Virus record (IMG/VR): IMGVR_UViG_3300030450_001297
Location: 1-23,242 of that record
DNA: 23,242 nt
From: a virus
Strand: one strand, 5' to 3'
Shown: positions 10,201 to 17,978 of the stretch, piece after piece
Layout: each line of letters begins with the position of its first letter
Position numbering within the stretch: position 1 is the first letter of the stretch
Notes under the pieces: generated by a model
The model's database searches: none
Told to the model about the DNA's origin: nothing
The model's input: only the letters and a program-made list of their open reading frames with translations
Program-made: the position numbers and the translations under genes

Positions 10201-10601
10201 AACTCTACGAACTTCGCTACTGCAGGACTTTGTGCAAGATTTGTTGCAGTCTTTGAGAAGTCTTTTAATACATCATATATTTTATTTTCTTGTTCATGCT
10301 TTGCTTTTAAATTCTCAATTTTTTTCTCTTGATTTGTTTTAACCTGATCTTGATAAGCTTGTTCGTACTCTATCCTATCGTTTTCATGGTCTTCGGCAGA
10401 TTGTCTTTCTTGATGATGAGCGTATTTAAGTTCTCTAAGGTACTCACTATTTGCATAACTTTCCTGCCTCTTAACACCTTGCATTTGAGCTACTTTATCT
10501 TTAGCTTCAGATTCAATTTCAGCAGCTTTATCGAATAATTGTCTAGCAGTGTAAGTACCTCTTGACGTTTGTTTTTTAAACGCTTTATCTTTAATAGTCA
10601 T
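7218..10601 (-). CDS. Internal virion protein, T7 gp15 position (1,127 aa)
   Basis: The protein sits between the gp14- and gp16-position genes and is about 380 residues longer than T7 gp15 (747 aa), which forms part of the ejected DNA-translocation channel. Residues 20-120 are strongly charged and coiled-coil-like (Lys, Glu and Gln rich). Residues 120-600 are helical with no motif I can name. Residues about 775-870 contain GAFDVIFPGRKITEFTATEM, then LLNEGRISEI and LLTEEIINQMGQ, which resemble the phage lysozyme-like domains that normally read RxLTxMTxxEI, GRxxAxGRYQF and TPExQD; the GRYQF core and a clear catalytic Glu are missing. The C-terminus is lysine-rich. A weak AAAAGGA lies about 20 bases upstream, too far to be a good ribosome site. 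The family assignment rests mainly on order. Confidence 0.75.
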   Translation of the reverse strand: MTIKDKAFKKQTSRGTYTARQLFDKAAEIESEAKDKVAQMQGVKRQESYANSEYLRELKYAHHQERQSAEDHENDRIEYEQAYQDQVKTNQEKKIENLKAKHEQENKIYDVLKDFSKTATNLAQSPAVAKFVEFEKAALATKINQSGVSIDTVTQDQNLVNEVGLVNAYMQTINKHNAATGNEQLKLNWFQKMMMPRVIAAGASSRANMATYFAKNSSKKFKTNDGEVSLNDLNDNPTIYSVDTVNQVYDSLKRDRTKGLIDAGLSEGVVGLFARQGIVEYGEQQQVEAITAINDHNLKERAKITQDQIQTTIMRVRSAPNMTGGELFTYIKGTIDTDGDLTRTQLLDRFFAELDKLAAQGPTALNEDDIEKMKNMIFKGWDGKDRDVLLGDPNALGGRFDKVLNNIYAAEVKQADEEDKAMVSAVAFTRNRFEQHIANNTLTPDAKAEIIRTSGIPPDILQLRLGKYLNMNHSSIDPKEAILNVESRISAQQPVPLEMLNQIPPNHPDYKRLKKLITEAGLGDGYKAATAQAQITKDIENVLKSSELYQLVPDEVDRSYHLQDLTNEINAETWDRYELSRGKTWTEVKREVIKEYHDQAKLNTGFFRLINGKPRILSTDVTGGDQAYQATLRLNSAPLANQTFISQITVPWEDKGLLPDKEWVTQNIKLGEIHPYFENLVNIQKGVPTIDTDISIAYGKGKAMSAQDLQEIVLKHYELPSAIPNDYYRLVSNGSAASENLTKTLQMYNAGEGEFDPFFDAATDYHIKKSKSNTKIDHMNLATSQINTNGSVSGKNHGAFDVIFPGRKITEFTATEMVSLLNEGRISEITAFGLNGSEIQHYIESGLIDGDSLLTEEIINQMGQAEFKSATSEWSVTDKVSGMKVLLQNLSGKAMGGVDSYLDKKTTIDFLNETIGSGAGDAQGTFRKTGIYVHMLRPNMLYNLQEFARKNDLTTSFLPGGKKKEFAKILKDAGYQDKHTTKMIPTSQPEPTTKFNVNGTDLNVPTSLVEELNENLKSFQERIDSKSWHKNMNPFEKSRKELKKDFTQKVLKHKLKELNIRKKGSSYTITLPNGNPSEPLTMQELINLPEIKPLWSPSQLSPYRNLFDMIFRDSAGKVIDRNLEGDN
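7226..7232 (-). promoter_or_regulatory. Shine-Dalgarno for gp16-like gene
   Basis: On the minus strand GAGGGGG lies 10 bases before the ATG at 7215, inside the last codons of the upstream gene. It supports this start and suggests translation largely independent of coupling. Most late genes here lack such a site. Confidence 0.6.
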
Positions 10602-10629
10602 AATGAATGTGTGTATGGAATCCTTTTAT

Positions 10630-12576
10630 TTAACCACCTAACGCTCCAACCACGGCACCACCAGGTCCTATACCACTAGTTGCACCAGATAAGAAACCTC
10701 TCCAACCACCGCCTGTGGCTTTAACACCTCTTACAGGTTTAGGAGGTTTACCAATATCTCTAGGATCAAGAGGATCTGTGAATTTAGTAAATGGTATTTC
10801 CATAGGCTTTTGCGCGACAGGACCTCGTACAGGTCTAGTCATTAGTTTAGCTTCAGCTAATACATCTTCTTGGAATTTTTGGGCAGTTAATTTTTTCTTT
10901 CTTTGTGCTGTTTCTTTTACTGCAAAATCCAACATTGATGCTATTACATCTGAATTAGTATCAAACTTAGATTCTTCTTGAACTAACTTCCAATTAATTT
11001 TCTCTTCTTTATGATCTTTGACATTTTGTTTATTCTTAAGAATATTACCAATATTTGTTAACTCTAAATTTCTAGTTAGATCTGCATTTTGCTGCTCCTT
11101 TGCTAATTCTTCTATTTCAAGATCAGTCATATCTGCTAAATTATCTAAAGATAACCCTCTACCTTTAATATCCATTTCGGATAATTTAGCTATATCTGTA
11201 ACTTGACTATCAAATTGTTGTTCTTTTAGCTTAGCTTTTTTACCAGCAATACCTAAATCAGCATCAGCTTTATCTACATCTATTTTAGCTTTAAGTGTCT
11301 TATCCCAAATAGATACATCTAAATCTCTAGATTTATGAGCTGCTCTCATTTGTGCTATTTCATGTTTGCTTTGAGCTTGCCAATTAAGGAGTTTTTCCAT
11401 ACCACCTTGCTGGTTAGCTGCATCTATTAAAGCTGATGTTTGTCTACCCAAAGCTGCAGTTATCGCTTGCATTGTAGCTAAATTTGAAGCACCAGCTTGG
11501 CCTAATCTAGCTTGACCTTTTTTAGCTATAGTTTGTAATGCTATCTCTTGAGCTTCATTTGCAGATTTAGTACGTAATTTATCTAAGTTTAATTGTGCTT
11601 CTTTTTGAGAAAATTTACGTTGTTCATCAGATTCAAAAACATCTAAACCCAAACCTTCTCTTGCTATACTTGTCTTCTTTTGTTCAGCAGTTAAATCTTG
11701 TGAAATAAATTTAGACTTTTGAGTGTTAACATTTAAAGCATCTTCAAAGTCATTTTTAGAATGTTCTCTATTAAATAACGCTTCACTTTGATCCATCTGA
11801 CCTTTTAAGCCAAGTCGTTGTTGTTCTAATTTTACTGCTTTAGTTTCACCTTCTAGTTTTTGAACTATTTGATCTCTTTTACTTAAAATAGATGAGCTTC
11901 TATCTTTATGTTGTTGTAAAACTTTTTGTTCACCATAACCTGCTGTATTCTCATCCTCTCGTAAATCTAATTCAACAGAAGCTTTTTCAAAATCAGCAAG
12001 TCCTGCAGTAGTAAACATTGTTTGTAGCAACTGTTTTTGATCATAAGCACTTTGTACTGCTGCTTCTTTAAATCTTAAATCTTCAGCCTCAATACCAAGA
12101 GCTAATTCTTGTTTATTAAATTTTAACTGATCTTCATAAGTATCTACAGAAGCATTATATGCTGCATTTTTTTGATTATGTTCAAAATCTGCAATTGCTA
12201 AGCTATGTCTCCAATCCTGTTCTCTTTGAGCATTTTGCAGATTAACTTGATCTATATTATTTTCTCTTTGATTATCAACATCTTCCTTTTTCCATTTATA
12301 CTGTTCCTTTGCTCCATCCCAATCATGTTCCCAATTCTTTTTATCGTATTGATATGTTAGTTCCGTCTGTTCATTCTGTTGGCGATCTCGTGCATTCCCT
12401 TCTACTGCACCAGCTATACCACCTAGTAGCATTGATCCTCCAATTAGTAACCCAGCTGTGAGTGGGTCAACTTGATGAGATACACCTGATTCTTGTAGTA
12501 TTCTATGTAATGGGTTATGTGAACCCGGTAAACCAATTTGTGGTTCCTCCATCACGAACATATTCATCTCATCCAT
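10630..12576 (-). CDS. Internal virion protein, T7 gp14 position (648 aa, enlarged)
   Basis: In T7 this slot encodes gp14, a 196-aa ejected protein with an N-terminal membrane segment that forms the outer-membrane part of the channel. Here the N-terminus also has a glycine-rich hydrophobic segment at residues 38-59 (DPLTAGLLIGGSMLLGGIAG), but it is followed by about 450 residues of highly charged Gln/Glu/Lys-rich helix, probably coiled coil, and a second Gly-rich hydrophobic end (GGGWRGFLSGATSGIGPGG). The two hydrophobic ends flanking a long helix are consistent with a membrane-spanning ejection protein. The start is supported by AGGAGGG eight bases upstream. Assignment is by position and N-terminal character, so sequence homology to gp14 is not proven. 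Confidence 0.7.
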   Translation of the reverse strand: MDEMNMFVMEEPQIGLPGSHNPLHRILQESGVSHQVDPLTAGLLIGGSMLLGGIAGAVEGNARDRQQNEQTELTYQYDKKNWEHDWDGAKEQYKWKKEDVDNQRENNIDQVNLQNAQREQDWRHSLAIADFEHNQKNAAYNASVDTYEDQLKFNKQELALGIEAEDLRFKEAAVQSAYDQKQLLQTMFTTAGLADFEKASVELDLREDENTAGYGEQKVLQQHKDRSSSILSKRDQIVQKLEGETKAVKLEQQRLGLKGQMDQSEALFNREHSKNDFEDALNVNTQKSKFISQDLTAEQKKTSIAREGLGLDVFESDEQRKFSQKEAQLNLDKLRTKSANEAQEIALQTIAKKGQARLGQAGASNLATMQAITAALGRQTSALIDAANQQGGMEKLLNWQAQSKHEIAQMRAAHKSRDLDVSIWDKTLKAKIDVDKADADLGIAGKKAKLKEQQFDSQVTDIAKLSEMDIKGRGLSLDNLADMTDLEIEELAKEQQNADLTRNLELTNIGNILKNKQNVKDHKEEKINWKLVQEESKFDTNSDVIASMLDFAVKETAQRKKKLTAQKFQEDVLAEAKLMTRPVRGPVAQKPMEIPFTKFTDPLDPRDIGKPPKPVRGVKATGGGWRGFLSGATSGIGPGGAVVGALGG

Positions 12577-12579
12577 ATT

Positions 12580-15500
12580 TTAAGCCCTCCTATAATATCG
12601 TGGTGAGTAATTCCCTTCCCACATCATAGAGGTTAAGGAAACTGGAAACGGTGATTCACTATACACTCTCAATGTAAAGTTAGTATTTTTTTGATGGATT
12701 GGTACAGTTAATATTGACTGATCTTCTAATGGTACATCGTTAGCTAGATATTGTTGAGCATCAATTGTAGATGACACATCTGTCCATTCAGTACCACCTT
12801 TAGGTAACAATTTAAAACCAACGACACCAGATAGTCCTACAGAAAATTTATATCTATTAATAACTAAAATTGCTGAGAAATCTGATCCATTTTGATTTCT
12901 AAAATATGTTCTAGGTAACGTTAAATCATAAATATAAGAATACCCTAATACCACTTTATCAGCAACAGCTGACAAATCTTTATCAAATACTGAGAAGTAT
13001 TCTCCAGTATCATCTGAACCTCTTGTAGGGTTCACGGTGAAACCAGATTCAACAAAGTCTGCTCCATCTTCAATTTCAGCTACATCACTACCTACTGTCA
13101 ATACTGGTGTTAAATCAGCGTCGTTTTTAAAAGGTATGTAACATTTAGTACCATCATAAACCGTAGGAGTAATAACAGTTTGTACTCCTGCAAAGTCCCA
13201 TTGTGTTGTACCATCTGTTATATTAGGTGTATCACCAGTTGGTCCATTACCAGACGCAGCTGATTCACCATTTGTATCACATGTATATATTTTACCACCA
13301 TTAACAACTTGATCACCTACTACATAAGCTTCGCTTTGTTTCCAAGGTTCACCAACAACAACGTTAATACCTTGTGAATATCCAGATCCAACAGCTGTTA
13401 TGGTGACTGCATTAACTACTCCGGCAGTACCACCTACAGTAGCTATAGTACACGTAGCAGTTGCTCCACTACCTTCTCCAGTTTGTGTAGGAGTTAATGT
13501 TATAGGAGGAGCACTTGTCCAACCATTACCAGCTGTAGTGATTGTAAGTGTATCCATAGCTTGATAAGGTGCTGATTTAGCGATAGCATATAAATCCATA
13601 CAAGGGTTAATCTTCTCCCCGTCAGAATTAACAAGAACTGTTTCCTCTGGTGTTTGGTTTATACTTGCACTAAGTAATGTATACTCTCCACCTTGAGTTG
13701 TAACTGCATACATGATATCAGAATCAACTACAACAAATTGCACTTCTCCTGGTAATGACCATCTAAACCAAGCTGACATTTTTTTGTTACGTCCGCCTGG
13801 ATTATATAATAGCATTGCTTCAGAATAACTACGATAGAAATATAGATCTTTTGTCTTAGTACCGTATAAAGCAATAAAAGTATTCTGTGGACTTGTTACA
13901 ATATGTTCAATTGTTTCAGGTATCCATTCAGATATAATTTTACCAATATCTTCTATCTGTGGGTTTCTTTCTTGACCTTGTGTGAATAACTGATATATAC
14001 GTGTAAAACCAGGAGTCTTACTTACAAAAATTAAATTAGTACCATTATCTACAGGATCAATATCTGTATCCATTTCGTAGTTTGAGACTGATTTAATATC
14101 AACTGTGGTAGGTGTTAAAGGACCGTTAATAGAAGTCAATAAAAACTGTTGATTTTTACTAAATAAGATTAAACCTTGTGCTGATGATACTGCACCATGT
14201 AAAACAACTGGTCTAATACTTGAACAGTTGGCATCAATAGGATCAGAATCTATTTGAATTCTCGAAGATTCTCTAAAGAACCTATAGAATTCTCCAGCCT
14301 GACTAAAGATTACATTATCTTGACATAAGATACCTAACCTATTACTATGAAAAAATACTTGTTGTAATTTTTTATCAACAAAACTAGGGTTCTGATTAGT
14401 TATTGTATTACCTGTATTCCTGAGATCCCATGAAATTTGTTGAAATTTAAATTTATTTTTTTCTGTATTAATTAACTCATGTGGCATTGTTTTAGGATCA
14501 AATCCTGTAGAAACACCTGGTGCCACACATTCTTCCCAGTTACCAGTACCATCAGTACCATTAGTACCAACAAACTTCACCCAAAAATCATCTTCATCAG
14601 CATTAGTGTTGAGTATTTTCACAACCCTACCATTCTTAGAACGTTCTGGTAATGAAGTAAAGACAGAGACAGCATCTTGATAAACAAAGACTCCTGTATC
14701 ATCTGAACCAGCTGTAGCTTTTAAATCAAAAGCAGTTGTTTTTGTTAACTCTAATGATGTATCCTGAGCACTTACTGTTAAACCAGTTATATTCTTACTA
14801 TTAATTTCAGTTTCTAATGCAGATATTATTTCAGATATCGTAGCATTACTATCTGATGTAATTGTAGAGGTAGTACTATCAACTGTAACTGTATATGCAG
14901 TGGAATTTAATACTGATTTAATGAATACAGTACCTTGTCTGTTCGCAGTGAATGAAGTTGCTGCAGACATTGATGCCTTAATTGTTTTATTTGTTATTAT
15001 ACTTGTATCTTGTATAGTTTTGATATCATAATCTACGACATTTTGTCCAGTTAAATAACTTAGATTAGCAGCAGTTATAGCTGGACTAAATGTAGCTTCT
15101 ACACCTGAATCAGCATTCCAAATATTCAAGCCACCTAAAGTTAATGTACCAACAATATTAGCAGTTGTATTACCTACATTAGCTTTATCAATAGTTAAAG
15201 TATCATTAGATGCATAATCTATACCAGCTGTATTGATAGTAATACTTGTAGCAGATCCTGAAGTAATCACAACATCCACTGTCATGCCTGTACCAGATCC
15301 ACTAGTCGTTGTTGCAACGTTTAAATATGTACCTGAAGTACCATTAGCACTAGCTGTAGTAATAGCTATTGAAGCAGCTTTAATACAACCTATATAATTT
15401 TCATCAGCATCTCTATGAATATGAAACCACTTACCATTTGTATGAGCAGCTTCGGAAGCACCAAAAGATTTGATATGTTTAAACCCAGGTCTTTTAGTCA

Positions 15501-15624
15501 TACCAAAAGTTGGGTCAGGGTAACCGTTTTGACAATCTCTTAGTTGACCTGGATCCTTTTTATCATCTGGGTATTTAGAAACACCACCAATATAATGAGG
15601 AATAGTTTGTGTTAAATTTGCCAT
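12580..15624 (-). CDS. Tail tubular protein B, T7 gp12 family (1,014 aa)
   Basis: The N-terminus (TIPHYIGGVSKYPDDKKDPG, then QLRDCQNGYPDPTFGMTKRPG) is the hallmark of the T7 gp12 nozzle protein, which forms the distal tail tube. T7 gp12 is 794 aa; the extra length here is largely explained by three insertions: a glycine/threonine-rich beta domain at residues about 86-165, a second GxGYxxG-type beta segment at about 687-758, and a WKQSEAYVVGDQVVNGGKIY segment at about 759-812 resembling small chitin/carbohydrate-binding modules. Its ATG overlaps the stop of tail tube A by one base (TAATG), so translation is probably coupled. The family assignment is strong; the roles of the insertions are inferred. 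Confidence 0.92.
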   Translation of the reverse strand: MANLTQTIPHYIGGVSKYPDDKKDPGQLRDCQNGYPDPTFGMTKRPGFKHIKSFGASEAAHTNGKWFHIHRDADENYIGCIKAASIAITTASANGTSGTYLNVATTTSGSGTGMTVDVVITSGSATSITINTAGIDYASNDTLTIDKANVGNTTANIVGTLTLGGLNIWNADSGVEATFSPAITAANLSYLTGQNVVDYDIKTIQDTSIITNKTIKASMSAATSFTANRQGTVFIKSVLNSTAYTVTVDSTTSTITSDSNATISEIISALETEINSKNITGLTVSAQDTSLELTKTTAFDLKATAGSDDTGVFVYQDAVSVFTSLPERSKNGRVVKILNTNADEDDFWVKFVGTNGTDGTGNWEECVAPGVSTGFDPKTMPHELINTEKNKFKFQQISWDLRNTGNTITNQNPSFVDKKLQQVFFHSNRLGILCQDNVIFSQAGEFYRFFRESSRIQIDSDPIDANCSSIRPVVLHGAVSSAQGLILFSKNQQFLLTSINGPLTPTTVDIKSVSNYEMDTDIDPVDNGTNLIFVSKTPGFTRIYQLFTQGQERNPQIEDIGKIISEWIPETIEHIVTSPQNTFIALYGTKTKDLYFYRSYSEAMLLYNPGGRNKKMSAWFRWSLPGEVQFVVVDSDIMYAVTTQGGEYTLLSASINQTPEETVLVNSDGEKINPCMDLYAIAKSAPYQAMDTLTITTAGNGWTSAPPITLTPTQTGEGSGATATCTIATVGGTAGVVNAVTITAVGSGYSQGINVVVGEPWKQSEAYVVGDQVVNGGKIYTCDTNGESAASGNGPTGDTPNITDGTTQWDFAGVQTVITPTVYDGTKCYIPFKNDADLTPVLTVGSDVAEIEDGADFVESGFTVNPTRGSDDTGEYFSVFDKDLSAVADKVVLGYSYIYDLTLPRTYFRNQNGSDFSAILVINRYKFSVGLSGVVGFKLLPKGGTEWTDVSSTIDAQQYLANDVPLEDQSILTVPIHQKNTNFTLRVYSESPFPVSLTSMMWEGNYSPRYYRRA
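12585..12591 (-). promoter_or_regulatory. Shine-Dalgarno for gp14-position gene
   Basis: AGGAGGG on the minus strand ends eight bases before the ATG at 12574-12576 and overlaps the last codons of the tail tube B gene. This is the strongest ribosome site in the window and fixes the start. Confidence 0.75.
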
Positions 15625-16565
15625 TAGCGTGTTAAAGCTTTGTAAGGTTCATAGCTATTATAATGGTTTCCACCATGTGGGTGTCCAAAGAAAGTATATT
15701 GACCTTGATTGCATTCATACTCCATAGCTTGAGTACGACAATATGCCTCTCGTTCTTTAACCATATTATATACGGTCGGATCCCCTAACACTCTACTTAC
15801 AAAGAAAGTAGCAGCACGGGCTGTGATATAATCTTGTATTGGTCCAGGGACATCGACCCAATCAAAGAACCAGACAACATCAAAATAGTATTTATCACTT
15901 GTAAATTCAAATGTATGTTTCTCTCTGTCGTATACAAGTCCTAATGGTTGAGTAGTTTCAGATATACTTGCTGTAACCTCTTTATCTGTTGTAGCGTTAG
16001 CTGCTGTGATAGTTATCTTATCTCCTAGTAAATAATTAATCCCAGGTTTTACAACTGATATGGTTGATACTACATTATTTGTAATAGTGAGATTAACCGT
16101 CATCCCTGATCCAGATGAAGATCCTGCTTCTTTAGTTTCTGTATTAAAAGCTGCAGTTGTACCTGTATCAATGTTTAATATAGTACCGTTAGTACCACCA
16201 CCTGTTCCGTTATCAATTATCGTTAATTTAGTAGGGAATACTGTATGAGCACCTACTCTACGTACTATATTTTTAGATCTATTTGCCCCTCTTGTTGGAC
16301 CGTATTCAGTAAGATCCATTTGCAATGCATTAGAAGGATACAGAATATGTTTATCAGCATTTGGTGTTAGAGGATAATTAAATTCTTTATTGAATGTCCA
16401 CCCTTCTGCCTGTACTTCTCTGGATACTTGTAATAAAGTATTATAAGCAATCGCAACGTCCGGGTTGGTTTGATCCAGAGTAGTCACAGGCGCTTGCCCA
16501 ACAGACATTATTATTTCATTTAACGCAGGTAATTCTTCTGCAGCATTAGTTGTTGGAAAAGCCAT
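15624..16565 (-). CDS. Tail tubular protein A, T7 gp11 family (313 aa)
   Basis: The segments ALNEIIMSVGQAPVTTLD, then LLQVSREVQAEGWTFN and DYITARAATFFVSRVLGD are diagnostic of T7 gp11, the adaptor ring between portal and nozzle. T7 gp11 is 196 aa. The difference is almost wholly one insertion at residues about 113-205, rich in Gly, Thr and Asn, placed between the strands that normally join directly (VFPTKL and LGLVYDREKHTFEF). The insertion resembles the one near the N-terminus of the neighbouring tail tube B. The gene follows the capsid terminator by 16 bases, has no clear Shine-Dalgarno, and overlaps the next gene by one base. Confidence 0.93.
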   Translation of the reverse strand: MAFPTTNAAEELPALNEIIMSVGQAPVTTLDQTNPDVAIAYNTLLQVSREVQAEGWTFNKEFNYPLTPNADKHILYPSNALQMDLTEYGPTRGANRSKNIVRRVGAHTVFPTKLTIIDNGTGGGTNGTILNIDTGTTAAFNTETKEAGSSSGSGMTVNLTITNNVVSTISVVKPGINYLLGDKITITAANATTDKEVTASISETTQPLGLVYDREKHTFEFTSDKYYFDVVWFFDWVDVPGPIQDYITARAATFFVSRVLGDPTVYNMVKEREAYCRTQAMEYECNQGQYTFFGHPHGGNHYNSYEPYKALTR

Positions 16566-16581
16566 ATTAATATTTGTGAAT

Positions 16582-16605
16582 AAAAAAAAGGGACCCGAAG
16601 GTCCC
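16582..16605 (-). terminator. Intrinsic terminator after capsid gene (T-phi position)
   Basis: On the minus strand GGGACC-TTCG-GGTCCC forms a perfect six-pair stem capped by a UUCG tetraloop and is followed directly by eight T residues (16589-16582). It lies 22 bases after the capsid stop and before tail tube A, exactly where T7 has T-phi. It probably lowers expression of tail genes relative to capsid; leaky read-through is expected because no obvious new promoter follows. Confidence 0.92.
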
Positions 16606-16627
16606 CATGTGTATAAATAAAAGTGGA

Positions 16628-17821
16628 TTAAGCAAACGCAGCAGGCTTAGTACCTGTACCTGCGAATAGTTCAACAGCAGCAGCTGGGTTGAGTGAATCA
16701 GCACCCATTGCCAAGCGACCCAAAATAACATCACCCTGGTAAACCACGGAGATATCACCTGAAGTTACCTGAACCTGAGGTCCGATTGCTTCAACTACAC
16801 CACAAGCTTCTCTTTGGAAGATAAGTCCACAAGAGTTTGCGAACTCTGATGCAGCACCGTATTCGTTAACGGTCTTCTGTCCTGCAGCAGGGGCTGTAAC
16901 AGCATCCTGATCTCCCATAGCCTCAGCAACAAACGAACCGGTGTTACCTGGATCAGCAGTAGCTGGGTCGGTAGCAGCAGAAGCGCCTGAAGAAGGTGCA
17001 TACTTAGTACCAAACTTACTGAAGAACGGTATGTTCATCGACTTGTAAATCTTGATACCTGCAATCTCAACAACACCTTGACCAGATTGCAAAGCTGTGC
17101 CTTGTGCATCACGGTTAATGAGTCCGTTAGATATAACACCAGAGCTAACATCATTGATCAAAGCATAGTACTGACGTGGGTTGAGGACACCTACACGTCC
17201 ATCTTGACTAACGCCTTTCTCATCTAGTGCAGCAGCAGCGTCATAGAAAGCATTTACCAAGAAGCCAGCATTGAGTGCAGCATCAGCATCATTACCTGCA
17301 GTACCAACTTGGATCTGTGTTCCACCTGGTTCTACGAAGTTGGTTGCAGAAACTGGTGAAGCAGAACGAGCAGCTTTAGTAACTGCACGGAAGATACGAC
17401 GGTCATAGTTCTCAGCTAGAGCATAACCAATCTTACGTGAAATTTCTCCACGAAGATCATAGTGTGCAAGAGTTTCATCGAGTTCATATACAAATGCAGA
17501 ACTGATTAAGAGGTCATCACAAGTGATGGTCTTCTCTGCTACTGGAGGTGCACCATCGGTGTTACCCATAATGCTTTGTCCAGGTACATGGAACTCACTC
17601 TTTGTACGACCTGTGAAGATAAACTGTAATGACTTACCGTTTGTCAAGGTCCTACGGGTAACCAAGTCACGTGCAATTGTGTTCCTTTGGAAACCCTTAA
17701 ACATCTCACCGCTAAATAGTTTGAGATATAAATTTCTTCTGGCATCAGTTGTAGATGAAGCCAGATTCGCGGCACCGCCCCAGGTTAACTCACCTTGAGC
17801 AGTAGTATTTTGTTGTGCCAT
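16628..17821 (-). CDS. Major capsid protein, T7 gp10 family (397 aa)
   Basis: The N-terminal segments NLYLKLFSGEMFKGFQRNTI, then RTLTNGKSLQFIFTGRT and a VPGQSIMG loop match the HK97-fold capsid protein of T7-like phages. The middle contains the usual ENYDRRIFRAVTKAARS helix and LNPRQYYALI strand. Length is similar to T7 gp10 forms. Codon use is visibly richer in G and C than in most neighbours, as expected for the most highly expressed phage gene. A 157-base leader with hairpins and an A-run precedes it, and a strong terminator follows, so the gene forms its own high-output unit. No Shine-Dalgarno is visible. Its first five codons (MAQQN) are identical to those of the 42-aa gene upstream. Confidence 0.96.
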   Translation of the reverse strand: MAQQNTTAQGELTWGGAANLASSTTDARRNLYLKLFSGEMFKGFQRNTIARDLVTRRTLTNGKSLQFIFTGRTKSEFHVPGQSIMGNTDGAPPVAEKTITCDDLLISSAFVYELDETLAHYDLRGEISRKIGYALAENYDRRIFRAVTKAARSASPVSATNFVEPGGTQIQVGTAGNDADAALNAGFLVNAFYDAAAALDEKGVSQDGRVGVLNPRQYYALINDVSSGVISNGLINRDAQGTALQSGQGVVEIAGIKIYKSMNIPFFSKFGTKYAPSSGASAATDPATADPGNTGSFVAEAMGDQDAVTAPAAGQKTVNEYGAASEFANSCGLIFQREACGVVEAIGPQVQVTSGDISVVYQGDVILGRLAMGADSLNPAAAVELFAGTGTKPAAFA

Positions 17822-17978
17822 TTATATGGATAATGTATAATTAACTTTCTTACGCGTAAAATTTTTTGATCATTTTTTTTTTGTGGTCTTTCCCACCGTC
17901 TAGACAGCTTAAGGGTATCCGCGTACGGGCCAAAAGCAAGGCAGGAGAGGTCCGACTCTGAGGTGCCTCTCCTACTGA
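17822..17978 (-). promoter_or_regulatory. Capsid gene leader, probable promoter region
   Basis: This 157-base non-coding stretch is the longest near the capsid gene. On the minus strand it holds, in order, an eight-pair hairpin, a GTCTAGAC palindrome (17898-17905), a GTGG-GAAAGA-CCAC hairpin followed by a run of A, a TTACGCGTAA palindrome (17850-17859), and AT-rich TATACATTATCCATATAA just before the ATG. T7-like phages carry a strong late promoter here. I cannot define the phage polymerase promoter from this window because I see no repeated copy elsewhere. Confidence 0.45.
17943..17973 (-). terminator. Strong hairpin after the 42-aa gene, possible terminator or processing site
   Basis: AGGAGAGG (17973-17966 on the minus strand) pairs with CCTCTCCT (17950-17943), giving eight perfect pairs with a 15-base loop. 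It begins five bases after the stop of the 42-aa gene. Downstream is GCCTTGCTTTTGG, which has only a weak T-run nine bases after the stem, so it could equally be an RNase-processed stem protecting the capsid mRNA 5' end. Confidence 0.5.

Noticed and set aside
16567-16758. Possible frameshifted capsid extension like T7 gp10B
   Set aside because: The alternative frame reads through the terminator hairpin and gives a hydrophobic, unlikely tail. I see no clear slippery heptamer near the capsid stop.
17822-17850. TAATTATACATTATCCATATAAA as a T7-class polymerase promoter
   Set aside because: It has only partial likeness to the T7 consensus, and I found no second copy upstream of other late genes, so I did not call it.
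17871-17896. Plus-strand T-run beside a short stem as a terminator
   Set aside because: On the plus strand the T-run comes before the stem and on the minus strand it is an A-run, so neither orientation gives an intrinsic terminator.
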